From NCBI RefSeq assembly GCF_022965805.1, contig NC_133103.1:31063635-31127634 (forward strand): a DNA stretch of 64,000 nt, written 5' to 3'. Each line of letters starts with the position of its first letter. The stretch's first letter is position 1. The notes below the pieces were generated by a model. That model saw nothing but the letters and a program-made list of their open reading frames with translations, was not told the DNA's origin and searched no databases. The position numbers and the translations under genes are program-made. Shown here piece after piece: positions 45,686-57,792 of this stretch. This DNA is from Primulina eburnea (taxonomy: Eukaryota > Streptophyta > Magnoliopsida > Lamiales > Gesneriaceae).

Positions 45686-48497
45686 ATGGCTGGAGCATAC
45701 ACTCTTAACGCTTATCAAGTTAACTTTGCTTCCGTTCTCACCATCAAGGATGAGAATCTCTTGAAAATGTTTCAGGATATTGAGAAATCAGGACTCCGGA
45801 AATTCCTGGAAGCACCAGCAGTTATCTACAAAAATGCTCTCCTGGAATTTTACGCCAAAGCAACAGTGCATGAAGGAAGGATTGTTCATACCCAAGGAGA
45901 TTCTTCTATCTCCATTGATGCCGCACACCTAGGAGCAACCTTCCTCCTTCCACTTTCGGGTATGTCTGAACTCTCTGATATTTCCAAGACAGATATGTAT
46001 GTTGCTCTCAGCTCTTTCTCAGTATCTGGAGAAGAAGTGTCACCTTTCTGTCACAAGAAACTGCTCAAAATAGAGTATCAGATTCTGGCCGATATTGTGG
46101 CTAAAGCTATTTTGATCAAGGCTGGCACCTTCGACAAATTGACAAAGGAGAAAGTTCAAGTAATGTCTGTCATTTCTAAGGGGATTAAGGTGGACTGGAG
46201 TCATTTTATTTTCAGAATTATGAAGGATATGGTTATTCGGAAAAGTTCTGGTTTCGCGGTTCAGATCAGTGTTTTGCTCAAGGATGCTGGTTTCGCATCT
46301 ACAAGTGATCTCGATGCTACTTCCGTTACCATGATTGATGCAGCAAATGTATTGGCTCTAAGGCCTAAGCCAACAGTGGCGGAGTTTGTTGTGATGAAGA
46401 AAGAAATTGGGGAAACTGCTTCTGAGGCTCCGAAACCTCAAAAGAAAATTTCAAAGAAACGATTGATTATTTCGACGGATTCCGATAAAACAGCATCAGA
46501 AGAGTCTGCTGCTGCTGTTCGACCAGCAGTGCCAACCCCAGCCAAGAAGAAACCGCGCACCATTCTTAAAATTAAAAAGACAGCAACACTGTCTGAAATT
46601 TAGAAAGTACCTATTCGTCAGGTCTTTCCAGATGCGGTTCCTTCTGCTCGATCAACTGCTTCTTTGACTGCACACGCTACTGCGTCTGTTTCAGCACCCT
46701 CTACTGCTACTGCTTTTAAGCCAACATCTTGAATCGTTATTCGGGAACCAGCAAGCGGGTCTTCTGCTTTCCGACCTGTTGCGCCTATTTTATCTTCTGA
46801 CCAAGGCAAAGGGAAAATGGTGGAAGAACCACCTGTTTTTAGTCACAAAACCACTGTCACCACCGGAGTTGATCTTCATCTAGCAGAGATTGAGACCTCT
46901 GCAAACGATGACATGAATTTCTTTGATTAATGGCATACTGTCCGTTTGTTTCATTCCTTTGCTTATTTCAAAACAAAAGGGGCTTATGGCAAAATGATGA
47001 ATGCGGAAAAGAGAATTTTTCAGTTGGCAAAAACAAAAAATGTCATCGAGGCCTTGCGCAGAAGGAACTTCATCCTCGATCAGCTGAAATGTCAGAAATT
47101 AGAATCAGTTCTGAAAGTTCTTCAATCGAATTTTGATCCTGCCGTTCCTACTGCTGTTCAGGATCAAAATGTTATTTTGATTCTATCTGACAGATTAAAG
47201 CAGATGAGTGAGCAACTTCTTGCTCAAGAACAAGGCTTTGGAGAGCCTACTGTTTATCATGTTGGCCTTGTCCCGATCTTTCAACAGAATCAAACAGTTG
47301 AGGAAAGTACTACAGCCTCCCCAAAGGCTGCTGTTCTTAGTACTCCTGCATCTCCGACTAGGCCCATTCAGTCCTCATCACTATTGTCCGTGCATGAACT
47401 GGCTTTAGTTGAGGAAGTCATTGAATCGATTGTCCCTACTGTCTCTACCGCTTTGGAAGCAGCACCGGCTATTTCCTTGCCCCCTTCTGGTTCTCCTACC
47501 CCAGGCAACAATTAGCAGAACCAGATGCTACTTCTTTACTGCCAAATTTAGAGTTGTTTTCTGCTGCACATCAAGCAGAAATGAACATTCTTCTGGAACA
47601 GCCTTCTGCACCTTCTATTGAAGCATCTTCAGTTTCACAGGCTGTTACTGTACCAATGGAAGAAGCTTTGGCCTCTGACTTGGCCATTCCTACTGAAGAC
47701 ATTACTCTTCCTCTGGTTGCTATTGAGCCTACTGTTTCTGCAATTCCAGCAGAAAGCACAGCAGACCCTGCTCCTTCTACTGCATTGATGGATGCTCCTC
47801 CTGTCTCTACTGCGTTGACTGTCTCCCTCCCTGTTTTGACTGCAACGAAGAGATCAAACAACGCATTCTTGAACGAACCCCTTCCCCGGAATCAGATGCA
47901 TTCAACCTCGAACATCAGATTCAGTATCTACAAACCGACCTCAACAACATCTCTGAGTTAGTGAAACGTATGTCTTGTGAAAACCTTGCGGAATTCAGTG
48001 GTGCTAAATCTTTCCGAGAGCGAATGGGGAAATACATCTATCTCACTAAGGAGACCTCGGACAAGATGTATGCTGAAGCCTCCGTTTTCAGATCAGCTAT
48101 ATCAAGAACTCACAACGCCATCATGCTTGCTCAAAATGATATACTCACTCGAATCACTGAGCATGATGATATCTTTCGATCACTGTCTACTTCTGTGGAA
48201 CTTTTGGATGCCAAGATTGACTCTCAAAATCAATCTATCACTGCCTTAGATAATCGCATCTCTTCTCAGACCACGTATCTGGAGATGCTAACCGATGGCA
48301 TTCAAAATATTTCCGGCAGACTGAATGATCTCTTTACCAATGTGGTGGCCGCTGATGCCAAAAAGGGGGAAGATAGAGGAGATAGAGGAGATCAAGCAGG
48401 ATTTAGGCAAACAGAAGATGAGGCTGAACCTTCTAACAGAAGAGATCAAGAAACTCAAAATGAAGAAATCATTTACAGGGACATTGAAACCGATTGA
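45686..48497 (+). pseudogene. Element D third ORF (accessory/envelope-position protein), broken
   Basis: About 935 codons from ATG 45686 (MAGAYTLNAYQVNFASVL). The first 305 codons are open, forming a globular N-terminal part (FQDIEKSGLRKFLEAP, HLGATFLLPLSGM, IEYQILADIVAKAIL, MSVISKGIKVDWSHF) followed by a basic Ser/Thr/Pro-rich linker. In-frame stops TAG 46601, TGA 46730 and TAA 46927 interrupt it; frameshifts lie near 47500 and 47840. The middle is Ala/Pro/Ser/Thr-rich. The C-terminal part (to 48497) has heptad-like stretches (LEHQIQYLQTDLNNISEL, LDAKIDSQNQSITALDNRI) suggesting a coiled coil. I see no signal peptide or membrane helix, unlike a true envelope. It resembles hypothetical proteins common in Lamiales gene sets (recollection). 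Confidence 0.75.
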
Positions 48498-48607
48498 TTT
48501 GTTTACTTTAATGCGTTATTAACATTATCCGTTTGTTTAAATGATTATCTGTTTTACTTAACGACTTTCTACTGTTTAGGTTTTGGAATCACCACAAAGG
48601 GGGAAAT

Positions 48608-49609
48608 TGTTAGACATGAAATTTATTGTGGCGATGATAACTAAAACCAGTAGACCAGCAGACCAGAACAAACTTATCAGTAGCTGCTGTTCTAGTAAAA
48701 CTAAACCAGTAGAAAAGGGATAACAATACAAAACCAGTAGAGAACGTTTTCTAACGTTGCTATCTTAATTGTTACCGTTAAAGAGTTCCTAGTACTAGTA
48801 TTAATTGCAGCATTAAATACTATACGGAGTCATTTAATGCATATTACCCAATTGAGTATAAAACAAGACTGATTGTTTTATAGCTTTTCTGCAGGAACTT
48901 GTTTCGGTAATAAAGCTGCTTGTATCAGTTATCTGAAGACTTCTCTGATTGTGAACGTTGAACTCAGTCGATTATATATACTTGGACAAAATCCTTGTCC
49001 GACACGACACTTCGCATAATATCATTTCCAAGGAACAAAGCTACTCTCTTATCAGACGAATATCAGAATTCCTTGAGCATTTTAAAAGTTCAACACAAAG
49101 AAAAGTAGCACACGCTTCATAGCTTATATCTGATCTTTTGTAGATCATCTTGTGCTACTAATTCTTACACTCTTCACGATCTTTACTGCACTTATACTTT
49201 ATCAGAAGAGTCTGTAATCTGAAAAGAGTCTTTTCAGAACTTTGTGTTTCACATTTTTGTGAGTTGAGAAACTAAGAGTTTCAGTAGGATGAGGTGTAAG
49301 TCCTTCTGAAGTGGGTGTGTACAAGTGTTGTACTGTAATATCCAAAGTCTTTTAGTTATACCTTCTGGAAACAGAAGAAGGGGAGACGTAGAAGAGTTTA
49401 TCTTCGAACTTCCATAAACAACTGCTGCCTACTGTTTTATTGTTTTTCAACTACTTCATCAGATTGTTTCCGCACGTTTTATTGTAATCAGGTGAAAGTA
49501 TTCGCACAAGATCAACTATTATCCTTAACAGGATTTTAGTACCTCATCAGAACGAAAAACGAGTAGAGTTTATTCACCCCCCCTCTAAACTCAACTTCGA
49601 TCCTCAACA
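48608..49609 (+). repeat. 3' LTR of element D
   Basis: TGTTAGACATGAAATT...CGATCCTCAACA after the purine tract CACAAAGGGGGAAAT. About 98% identical to the 5' copy by eye. TATAAAA is at 48857-48863. Confidence 0.93.
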
Positions 49610-49614
49610 AAAAT

Positions 49615-50383
49615 ATCGAATGATTGATGGACTATCATAACCAATATAAATTCCTATCTTTCTTTGAGGTCCCATTTTCTTTCGTTGCGGTGGTGCAATA
49701 GGCACATACACCATACATCCAAAAATTCTCAGATGAGAAATGTCTGGTTCTTTACCAAATGCAAGCTGCAATGAGGAGTATTTATGATATGCAATTGGTC
49801 AGATGCGAATTAATGTAGCAACATGAAAAATTACATGTCCCCATATAGAAATAAGGAGCTTTGTTTTCATAATCATTGGTCTAGCAATCATTTGCATTTG
49901 TTTAATGAATGATTCAGCCAATCCATTCTGTGTATGTACATGAGCAACATGATGCTCAACAATGATTCCCATAGACATACAATAATCATCGAAAGTCTGG
50001 GAAGTAAATTCACCAGCATTATCAAATATAATTTTCTTGATTGTATAATCGGGAAATTGATTCCTCAATTTTATTATTTGAGCAAGTAATCTTGCAAATG
50101 CAACATTTAGAGTTGACAATAAACACACATGTGACCATCTGCTGGAAGCATCTATCAATACCATAAAATATCTGAATGATCCACATGGTGGATGGATTGG
50201 TCCACAAATATCACCTTGAATACATTCAAGAAACATTGGTGATTCAATTTGGATTTTAGCTGGTGATGGTCTTATAATAAGTTTTACAAGAGAACATGGT
50301 TTACATTGAAACTTATTATTCTGAAAGATCTTCTGGTCTTTCAACGGATGACCATGTGTATTTTCTATGATTCTTCGCATCAT
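49615..50383 (-). pseudogene. Element E integrase, broken
   Basis: Copia integrase with the second zinc-finger half (CKPCSLVK), the catalytic Asp in IQGDICGPI, the Asp in IFDNAGEF and the Glu in NGLAESF. It has a frameshift or stop near 49800 but continues in another frame (FGKEP.ISHLRIFGCMVYVPIAPPQRKKMGPQRKIG) up to the D insertion. The protease part is hard to see in 50400-51200. Confidence 0.82.
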
Positions 50384-51239
50384 TGTTGAACCAGGATGTC
50401 ATAATCGATCATGTCAATTGGTTAATATTAACAATTATCAACTACCATGTTTGATTCAATGAGACTTATATGTGTAATGCAATCTAGTAGGGAGTATTGA
50501 TAGTTTTTCAATCACATATTTCTTTCTTGATTTATATGTGGTCAGACACATATATTTCTCATTCCCTTCATTCATTGTTTGATTATCATACCCATGGGAG
50601 TATATATCATTGAAACTCAACAAATTTCTTTTCGATTGTGGTGAATACAAAGCATCATTGATAAAAAAAATTGTACCATTAGGTTACAAAAATTGTGCTT
50701 TACCACAACCTTTAATCAATTCTACAGAATCTGATATTGTATTCACCATTGGTTTTTTTGGTTTTAGTTACAAGAAATATCTTTTATCTCAAAGAATAGT
50801 GTGCGTTGTACCCACTATCAGGTATGCAAAATTCCATGGGATTAGTTCCTTGTTTAGCTTTGTTCATGGAATTTTCCATATTTGAACTTCAAAAATATGC
50901 AATGAAAAAAAATTACTGACAATACATATGTAAATATAACACATATCATAATTATACAATAAAACATTATTATATGAATACATGAAAAATAAATTATTGT
51001 ACATTTATATTCTACCACTATATTGTTCATTTTCAGAGAAATCATTGAGAAAATCTGCAGCATCAATATTTTTCATTTATATCCCACCAACATATTGATC
51101 ATTTCCAGATAAATCATTCAGAAAATCAGCAGCATCAAAATAAGTTGAATCACTCAAACGGTCACTGCGTTCAGTGAAGTTGGTCTCTATTTCTTTCCCC
51201 TTTATCGATTCTTTATAGAGCTTGAAAAGGTGCTCGGAG

Positions 51240-52117
51240 GTTCAACAAATACGAGACCAATGTCTTGGAGTTCCGCATCTGAAACAAGAACTTTTAAATC
51301 TTTTCGAGTGATTTTTATTAACACTTATGTTCTCATGATGCCTTTTCTGTGGGTGGTTCGTGACGCCCTTTTGAGATGAGTTATAAAAATAACTATCTCT
51401 ATTGTTTTCAAAACCACGACCACGACCAATTCCATGTCCATATCCACGACCTCGACCAAAACCTTGTCTTTGAATTTTATTTTGGTTTCAAGGTTTAAAT
51501 TCATTTTTACTTACAACATTTACTTCTGGAAATGCTGATGATCCAATGGGTCGGGACTGATGATTTCTCATTAGCAGCTCGTTGTTCTTTTCCATCACAA
51601 GAAGACTGGCGATGAGTTCAGAATATCTCGCAAATCCACACACTTTATATTGTTGTTGTTGAGTTATATTTGATGCGTGAAATGTAAAAATTTTTTTTTC
51701 AAGTATTTCCGATTCTGTAACCCCATGTCCACAAAATTTTAGCTGGGAGATTATTCGATACATCGCTGAATTATAATCTCCGACTTTTTAAAAATCTTGG
51801 AATCCTAACATATTTCATTCATCACGGGCGGTCTGAAGTATAACTTCCCTTATATGTTCAAATCTTTCTTTTAATCCTTTCTACAGAACCATGAGATCTT
51901 TTTCGATGAGATATTCACATTTTAAACCTTCATCAAGACGTCGACGCAAAAATATTATAGCTTTTGCATTTTCTTGTGATAAAGATACAACATTTTCTTT
52001 AATGGTCTCGCTTAGTTCCAATAACTCAAGATGCATTTCTACATCAAGGGTCCATGACACATAATTTTTCCCCGTAATATCAAGAGCAATGAATTCGAGC
52101 TTTGTCAAGTTTGTCAT
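51240..52117 (-). pseudogene. Element E gag, broken
   Basis: Starts at ATG 52117 (MTNLTKLEFIALDITGKNYVSWTLDVEMHL), a common Copia gag opening. A second open piece (51763-51488) covers the capsid C-terminal part. A CX2CX4HX4C zinc knuckle (CFRCGTPRHWSRIC) lies at about 51244-51285. Several frames are needed to read it. Confidence 0.78.
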
Positions 52118-52774
52118 GGTGGTACTAAAAAAATTACGATGCATTTTATTAGTTAATGAATATTGCAATACAAAGTAATTGATGAACAACAAGTACAAGC
52201 ATTCATAAAAATAAAGAAAACCCACGAGGAGGATATTCTCCAATTAATACAAGACTCGTGAGTATTTCTTCGAAAAATTTGAAGAAGAATAATTTTTAGA
52301 GAAGAAGAGAAAGTTGGAGTGATTGAATGTGTTTGTGAGATCATATTTATAGGGAAAAACTATCAGTTTTGTTAACTTTTATGAGTTGGTGTACAAAAAA
52401 ATAAATGTATGTATTTGTATAATTTTATGGTTACAATATGGTGTATATAATATTAGTCATGTTTAAATAATTATGTATATCATATCATATTATTATAATG
52501 AGGTGTCATAAATTATTTTGTTTAAAAATCTTATAAGCTTTTATATTTTGTCGTATCCCTAACCGGGAGTGTGGGATGTCGTCTTAACATCCTCTCATGA
52601 ATTATAACAAGTTTTTCAAAAATTTATTTTTATTATTTCTAATCTTATTATATAATAATATTATATTATATATTAAATATATACACAATAAATAAATAAC
52701 AATAAAATAAATATTATTAATTTTGTTATCTTTTTTTTCTGTTTGGAAGCTTGGAAAAATATGAAGTACTTTTA

Positions 52775-52790
52775 GAGCTTCGTGCTGATA
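52775..52790 (-). other. Primer binding site region of element E
   Basis: Minus-strand TATCAGCACGAAGCTC, a few bases after the LTR end. I associate TATCAGCACGA with some short-LTR plant Copia elements that use a site other than the usual TGGTATCAGAGC. Assignment to a particular tRNA is not made. Confidence 0.45.
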
Positions 52791-52798
52791 ACATATTA

Positions 52799-53076
52799 TG
52801 AAAAAGTTAAAATTTATGTTAAAAAGTAAAAATCTCAAACTCTCAAAAATTAACAAACTACACACTTTATAATATTTTTCTCTCTACTCAATTGTGAATT
52901 TTTTCACAAATGGTGAGGCTATTTATAGAATTTCTTTACAAATAATCCAAAAATAAATTCATCATTACCTATATCATCACACACTAATTTTCAATATTTA
53001 CAACTCTTATTTTCAACATTCAAATATTCAACATTCAATTATTCAATACACACATTTTAAATATTGTTTTTCAAAA
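52799..53076 (-). repeat. 5' LTR of element E
   Basis: Matches 36140-36402 along its length, with an extra copy of a short ATTCAA-rich repeat near 53020. The outermost bases are TTTTG where TGTTG is expected, so its end has probably mutated. Confidence 0.78.
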
Positions 53077-53938
53077 AAATCAAACATTTATAAGCCCAAT
53101 TATCACTTTATTAATATTCATTACATTTCATTTAAATAATTGATGTATATTTTATTTTTATCGTTAATTTTATTAATTGAATTTATAATTTTTTCATTAA
53201 TATTTTTTAAATTAATATTAAATTTATGTTTTTTTAAAACATTACTATTAAAATTTTATTTAAAAAGAAATCATAGAAAGTTCTTTTATCCCTACCAAAT
53301 ATTAATTTCGCTTTCCAAATCAATTAATCCAAAATTTCTTGTATTTATTATATGTTCCCTTGTTTTTTTTTTCTGTAACTTATCATGTATCTTGCTTGGA
53401 TAATCTCGTGATGAAGGATTATTATATTGCCTTTTTTATTTTGATTAAAACATGGTTACAAATTAAACAAACAATAAACGCGAAATGAAAAATCGCAGAA
53501 TTCAGATAAAAAATGCGCAATTCTAATAAGATTTGTAATATGAATACATTTACGCTTTGCAGAGATATAAGGTGCCGTCTTAGGGGTACAAAATATCAGT
53601 AAGAAAGTTTGAAAAATTACGAAATGGTATAATTTATAAATTACTCAAACATTCATGCATACAAATGTTTTCGAGGTTGTAGAAAATGATGTATTAATAG
53701 GAATTTTTTTTATAAATTGTGCAACGGCTAAATTAGTCATTACATTTAACGAGAAAGAAATTAATTCACAACGGTCTTCCAAATTGGTCACCTAAATTTA
53801 ATTAAATAATTAAAAAAAACAGCATGCAACGTGGTGGGCTGCCGTTGGACTTGGAAACCAATTTTTTTATATAAAAAAATATGGAATGCTCGGACAATAG
53901 ACATTTATCATGTAAGAGAAATGTTCTCTAGGTCCAAA
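53077..53938. other. AT-rich intergenic DNA without recognisable gene
   Basis: Very AT-rich, with many short T runs. The longest open frame (53140-53403) encodes only Leu, Phe and Ile-rich text typical of AT-rich DNA. No RNA gene, promoter or repeat boundary could be supported apart from the CCAAA duplication of element Z at its end (53934-53938). Confidence 0.6.
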
Positions 53939-55741
53939 TTTAGGACCCGAACTTAATTTATCTTTTTAACTCGTCTTTGGGATTAAGTGGATCAATTAAT
54001 TGTATTGAGTCTAAATTTTTTTTTTTAAATAATTGAACACTTATAATCAAGTGTACAAATTACTATAACATATTATGCATCATCTTATATAAACATCAAG
54101 ATCAAAAGTACAAATCTTGTACAAAATCCATTCATATCAAACTAGGGTTCAACAACTATACATCAAGTGTTGAAAGCCAATTCTACTTCTAAGTCCGGAT
54201 CTCCACTCTAATCTTGATCTCTCATCCTCTTCTCGACCCTGATCCTGTTCCATCTGTTGTCATGCACATATACAAACACAACAACAGCCGGATAATTCCA
54301 GTGAGAATATAATTCCCAGTATAAACAATGTATACATGCATTTCATATAAAAGCATATACAAAAGCATAGAACAGTTATCAGTAGCATGTATCATAGTTT
54401 GAATAACATGTATCGATATAAAACTGTAAATCAAACTCTTTGACTCTTAATCTCTGACTCGACTCTTATCTAGGGATCCCGGTTCCCGGACTTGGTACAT
54501 TATATCGAATCTCTACAATAGGAGTCGATCTACTCCTAAGCACATCGATATAAACCAAAATTCCAATGACTTGGCACCTCTGCCAATGACTCTTTCTCGA
54601 TATCTATCTTCTACTCTCTGTTTTTCTATAAATCAATAGAATAAGCATACACATTCAAAGAATACAAAGATATTAAAGCAATGACAAATAAATATGTGGT
54701 TTTGGGAAATTCAAGTCGAATCTAACTCGAGTTATCTCTCCCGGTCTAACATTGGTTTATACCTTTCTTTTCTCGTGGTTCGGCTTTTTTCTGTCTCTGA
54801 AATCTTCAATACCAATCTGGAATGACATTCGAGAAGTACAACATCAATATACCACTCAATTCAATACCAGAATCTCAATCTAGTTCTATTTCGACGGCAT
54901 AACAGTGCCATCTCGAAATACCGGCAATACAAATAACATATGGTCAATCTCAACAACTCATAATCAATCAATAAACACAATTCTAATACCAAATCTGTAT
55001 ATTCTCAATCAACCATATCTAAAAAATCATAACAATTTCATACGTTATCCGTTCTTCGATCCGGTTTCAATTATACGATTACCACAATTCCAGGAACATA
55101 TAATCTAAATCATGTCAGGATTCCTTCAATATCAAGTTTTCAAACCATGCTGAAAAGTAGTAAAACTTACATCTTGTCAAAGCCTTTGACGAGAGAAACG
55201 GTACTGAACTCGGATCGAAAATCAAACGGTCGGATCTTGCACAAATCAAACTCTAAATTTTAAAAGCTTTGAGGATTTTCTGAAGCTCGTCTCGGTTCTT
55301 CCTTGAAAATTCTGAAGGAAATGAAGGAAGATTATCGCTTAAATGCATGGCAAGGCCAAGTAGCTTAAACTTCATACTGCACGTCTTGCGCATATGCGCG
55401 ACCATCACCGATGCATATGCGCGAGACCTACTGTCTCGGCGCATAACATTTCCTCTGCTCGTGCATATGCGATCCCTATCCTCGCGCATATGCGCGAGTC
55501 CTATTGTCTCGGCGCTTGGAAGTTTCACATGCTCGTGCATATGCGCACCTTGGCTCGTGCATATACGCGAGACTTACTGTCTCGGCATATGTTTCTCGCC
55601 CATATGCGCGAGGTGTTCTGTCCTCGCACATGTAAAATATCACTTGTTCTCCCAATTCTTTCTCGGAGTTGTCCTTTCATAATCACATCACTTTATCAAT
55701 TAATAATCTCGGATTAACAGAGTAAAATCTCGGGCATTACA
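53939..55741 (-). repeat. 3' LTR of element Z
   Basis: Starts at 55741 after the purine tract TTAGAGTGGGGGAAT, itself preceded by GATTTCGAGGACGAAATC. It carries the hairpin array at about 55385-55630 and, on the minus strand, the block ATACTGGGAATTATATTCTC...ATCCGGCTGTTGTTGT that is shared with the solo LTR and Y. Short open frames over the array encode repeated Ala-His-Met-Arg text and are not genes. Confidence 0.9.
55385..55630. repeat. CGCATATGCG palindrome array in Z 3' LTR
   Basis: Nine or so copies of the palindrome GCGCATATGCGC or decayed forms (GTGCATATGCG, GCATATGCGATC), usually followed by GAG(A)CCTACTGTCTCGGCGC. Successive copies form larger hairpins. On the minus strand the array lies just before CATTTAAGCG, the probable TATA region. 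The 5' LTR has the corresponding array at about 62020-62285. Confidence 0.88.
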
Positions 55742-55837
55742 ATTCCCCCACTCTAAGATTTGATTTCGTCCTCGAAATCGCAGGCAATCAAATCACATAA
55801 GATAAGAATTATAACACAAATAAATAAGAAACTCACA

Positions 55838-57792
55838 TCAGTGAAATAACTTTGGGAATTTCTGTCTCATGTTTGATTCAGTTTCCCAAGTAACTTCTTC
55901 AATGCTATTACAACTTCACTGAACTTTCACAAGCGGAATAGTCTTCGTTCTGAGCTGTTTTTCTTTACGATCTAGAATCTGAATCGGATACTCAAAATAA
56001 CTCAGAGTCTTATCAAGTTCGGCCTCGTCTGTCTGAAGAATATGAGATGCATCAGGAAGATATTTCCGCAATAAAGATACATGAAAGACATCATGTATTC
56101 CAGATAGAGACGGAGGTAGGGCATGTCGATAGGCAAGATCACCTATCTTCTCCAGAATCTCGTACGGCCCAATGTAATCTGGGGACAACTTTCCTTTCTT
56201 GTCAAATCTGACAACGCCTCTGAAAGGAGAAATCTTCAGAAATACAATATCTCCTGCCTCGAATACCAATGGCCGTCGTCGAATATTGGCATATTTGGCC
56301 TGTCTATACTGAGCTGTCTTTATTCTTTGGCGAATCAATTTCACTTTTTCAGTCATATCTCAAATCATATTAGGTCCAATCTCAGGTACCTCAGAGATAT
56401 TATCCCAATAAAGAGGGGATTTGTATTTCTTTCCATACAACGATTCAAACGGAGCCATCTCTATACTCGTCTGATTGCTGTTGTTATAAGAGAATTCAAA
56501 GAGTGGTAAGGAATCTTGCCAACTAGTTCCAAAATCTAGCACTACAGCTCTAGCATATCCTCTAATGTCTGGATAGTCCGTTCTGACTGTCCGTCAGTCT
56601 GAGGATGATATGCAGCACTCAAATGTAATTTCGTACCTAGAGCTTGCTGCAAACTGTGCCAAAAGTGTGAAGTAAATCGAGGATCACGATCTGATACAAT
56701 AGACTTTGGCACTCCATGAAATCTGACCACTTCTCTGACATAAATCTCTGCCATCTGGTTGTGTCTATATATCATTCTGTAAGGAATAAAACATGCTAAT
56801 TTGGTTAATCTGTCAATAACGACCCAAATTGCATCGCAACCTCGGGAGGAATGTGGTAGCTTCGTAACAAAATCCATGGAAATGTGATCTCATTTCCATT
56901 CTGGAATAGATAAGCTATGCAATAGACCTCCTGGTTTCTTTCTTTCTGCTTTCACCTGTTGGCAATTCAGACATTTAGATACAAACTCTGCAATCTCTGA
57001 TTTCATCTGTTTCCACCAAAAGTATTTCTTCATATCGTTATACATCTTTCTGCCACCAGGATGAATACTGAATCGACTACTGTTCGCTTCTGAAAAAAAT
57101 TGTTGTTTCAAGTCTGAAACATCTGGCACAACAAGCCGATTATTCACATATAAGAAATCATTACGAACCTGATACTCTGATCGATGCCCTGATATGACCA
57201 TCGAAATCGAATTCTGAATATTCTGATCAACTCTCTGTGCTTCTTTAATTCTCAAAATCAGTTCTGGTTCAACTTGAACGGTATACAGTCTCAAAGGTTT
57301 ACAATCTGTCTCAAATACTAATCCAGAAAGACAGCAATCTTCAATCAAATTTGAAATATCAATCGTCGATAAGGATAAAGAACATACCTTTCGACTCAGT
57401 GCATCAGCTGCTGCATTTGATTTCCCCGGGTAGTATTTGATTTCACAATCAAAATCTTTCAACAAATCAAGCCATCTTCGTTGCCTCATATTTAGTTCTG
57501 ACTGTGAAAATAGATATTTCAAGATTTTGTGATCAGAATAAATCTCAAATTTCTCACCATATAGGTAGTGTCGCCAAATCTTTAAAGCAAATACGATGGC
57601 AGCCAATTCAAGATCATGAATCGGGTAGCGAGTCTTGTGCGGTTTCAATTGTCTTGAGGCATAAGCAATAACATGTCCTCGCTGCATCAAAACACAACCT
57701 AATCCTCTGTGAGAAGCATCACAATAAACAACAAAATCACCAGTACTTGACGGGATAGTTAACTCTGGAGCACTAGTTAACCTCTTCTTCAA
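55838..57792 (-). pseudogene. Element Z RNase H, integrase and chromodomain, broken
   Basis: RNase H ([52 protein letters not shown]) and the integrase zinc finger ([16 protein letters not shown]) are in one open frame to 56890. The core follows (MDFVTKLP, VSDRDPRFTSHFW, DGQSERTIQTLEDML), then GPYEILEKIG. The chromodomain (YPIQILDRKEKQL...VTWETESNMRQKFPKLF) is cut by a TGA at 55916-55918 where Trp is expected. A one-base loss near 56560 and stops near 56357 and 56878 further break the frame. Confidence 0.9.

Larger units (their letters stand above)
38205..49609 (+). mobile_element. Complete SIRE-like Copia element D with a third ORF
   Basis: 11,405 bp with LTRs of 1,001 and 1,002 bp that differ at roughly 20 positions by eye, and exact 5-bp duplications AAAAT (38200-38204 and 49610-49614). 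Order: LTR, primer site, gag, protease, integrase, RT, RNase H, a 1.2-kb spacer, a ~935-codon third ORF, purine tract, LTR. Its large size and extra ORF after RNase H fit the SIRE/Maximus branch of Copia. All three coding parts have stops or frameshifts, so this copy is inactive although fairly young. Confidence 0.93.
36140..53076 (-). mobile_element. Old Copia element E, split by element D
   Basis: Minus-strand element with short LTRs: 5' LTR 52799-53076 and 3' LTR 36140-36402. Its gag, integrase, RT and RNase H read from right to left. Element D (38205-49609) sits inside pol with an AAAAT duplication; the two sides join in sense (integrase ...PSIIRYF, then EPQTDDVFTARFADCHFNEE). Without D it is about 5.5 kb, normal for a short-LTR Copia element. 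The many stops and frameshifts show that it is an old relic. No clear target duplication was found at its outer ends. Confidence 0.88.

Noticed and set aside
38205..49609. Element D as an endogenous pararetrovirus
   Set aside because: It has two LTRs, a Copia domain order with integrase before RT, and a target duplication, which pararetroviruses lack.
53140..53403. 87-codon frame as a small membrane protein gene
   Set aside because: Leu/Phe/Ile-rich text is what AT-rich random DNA gives; no supporting context.
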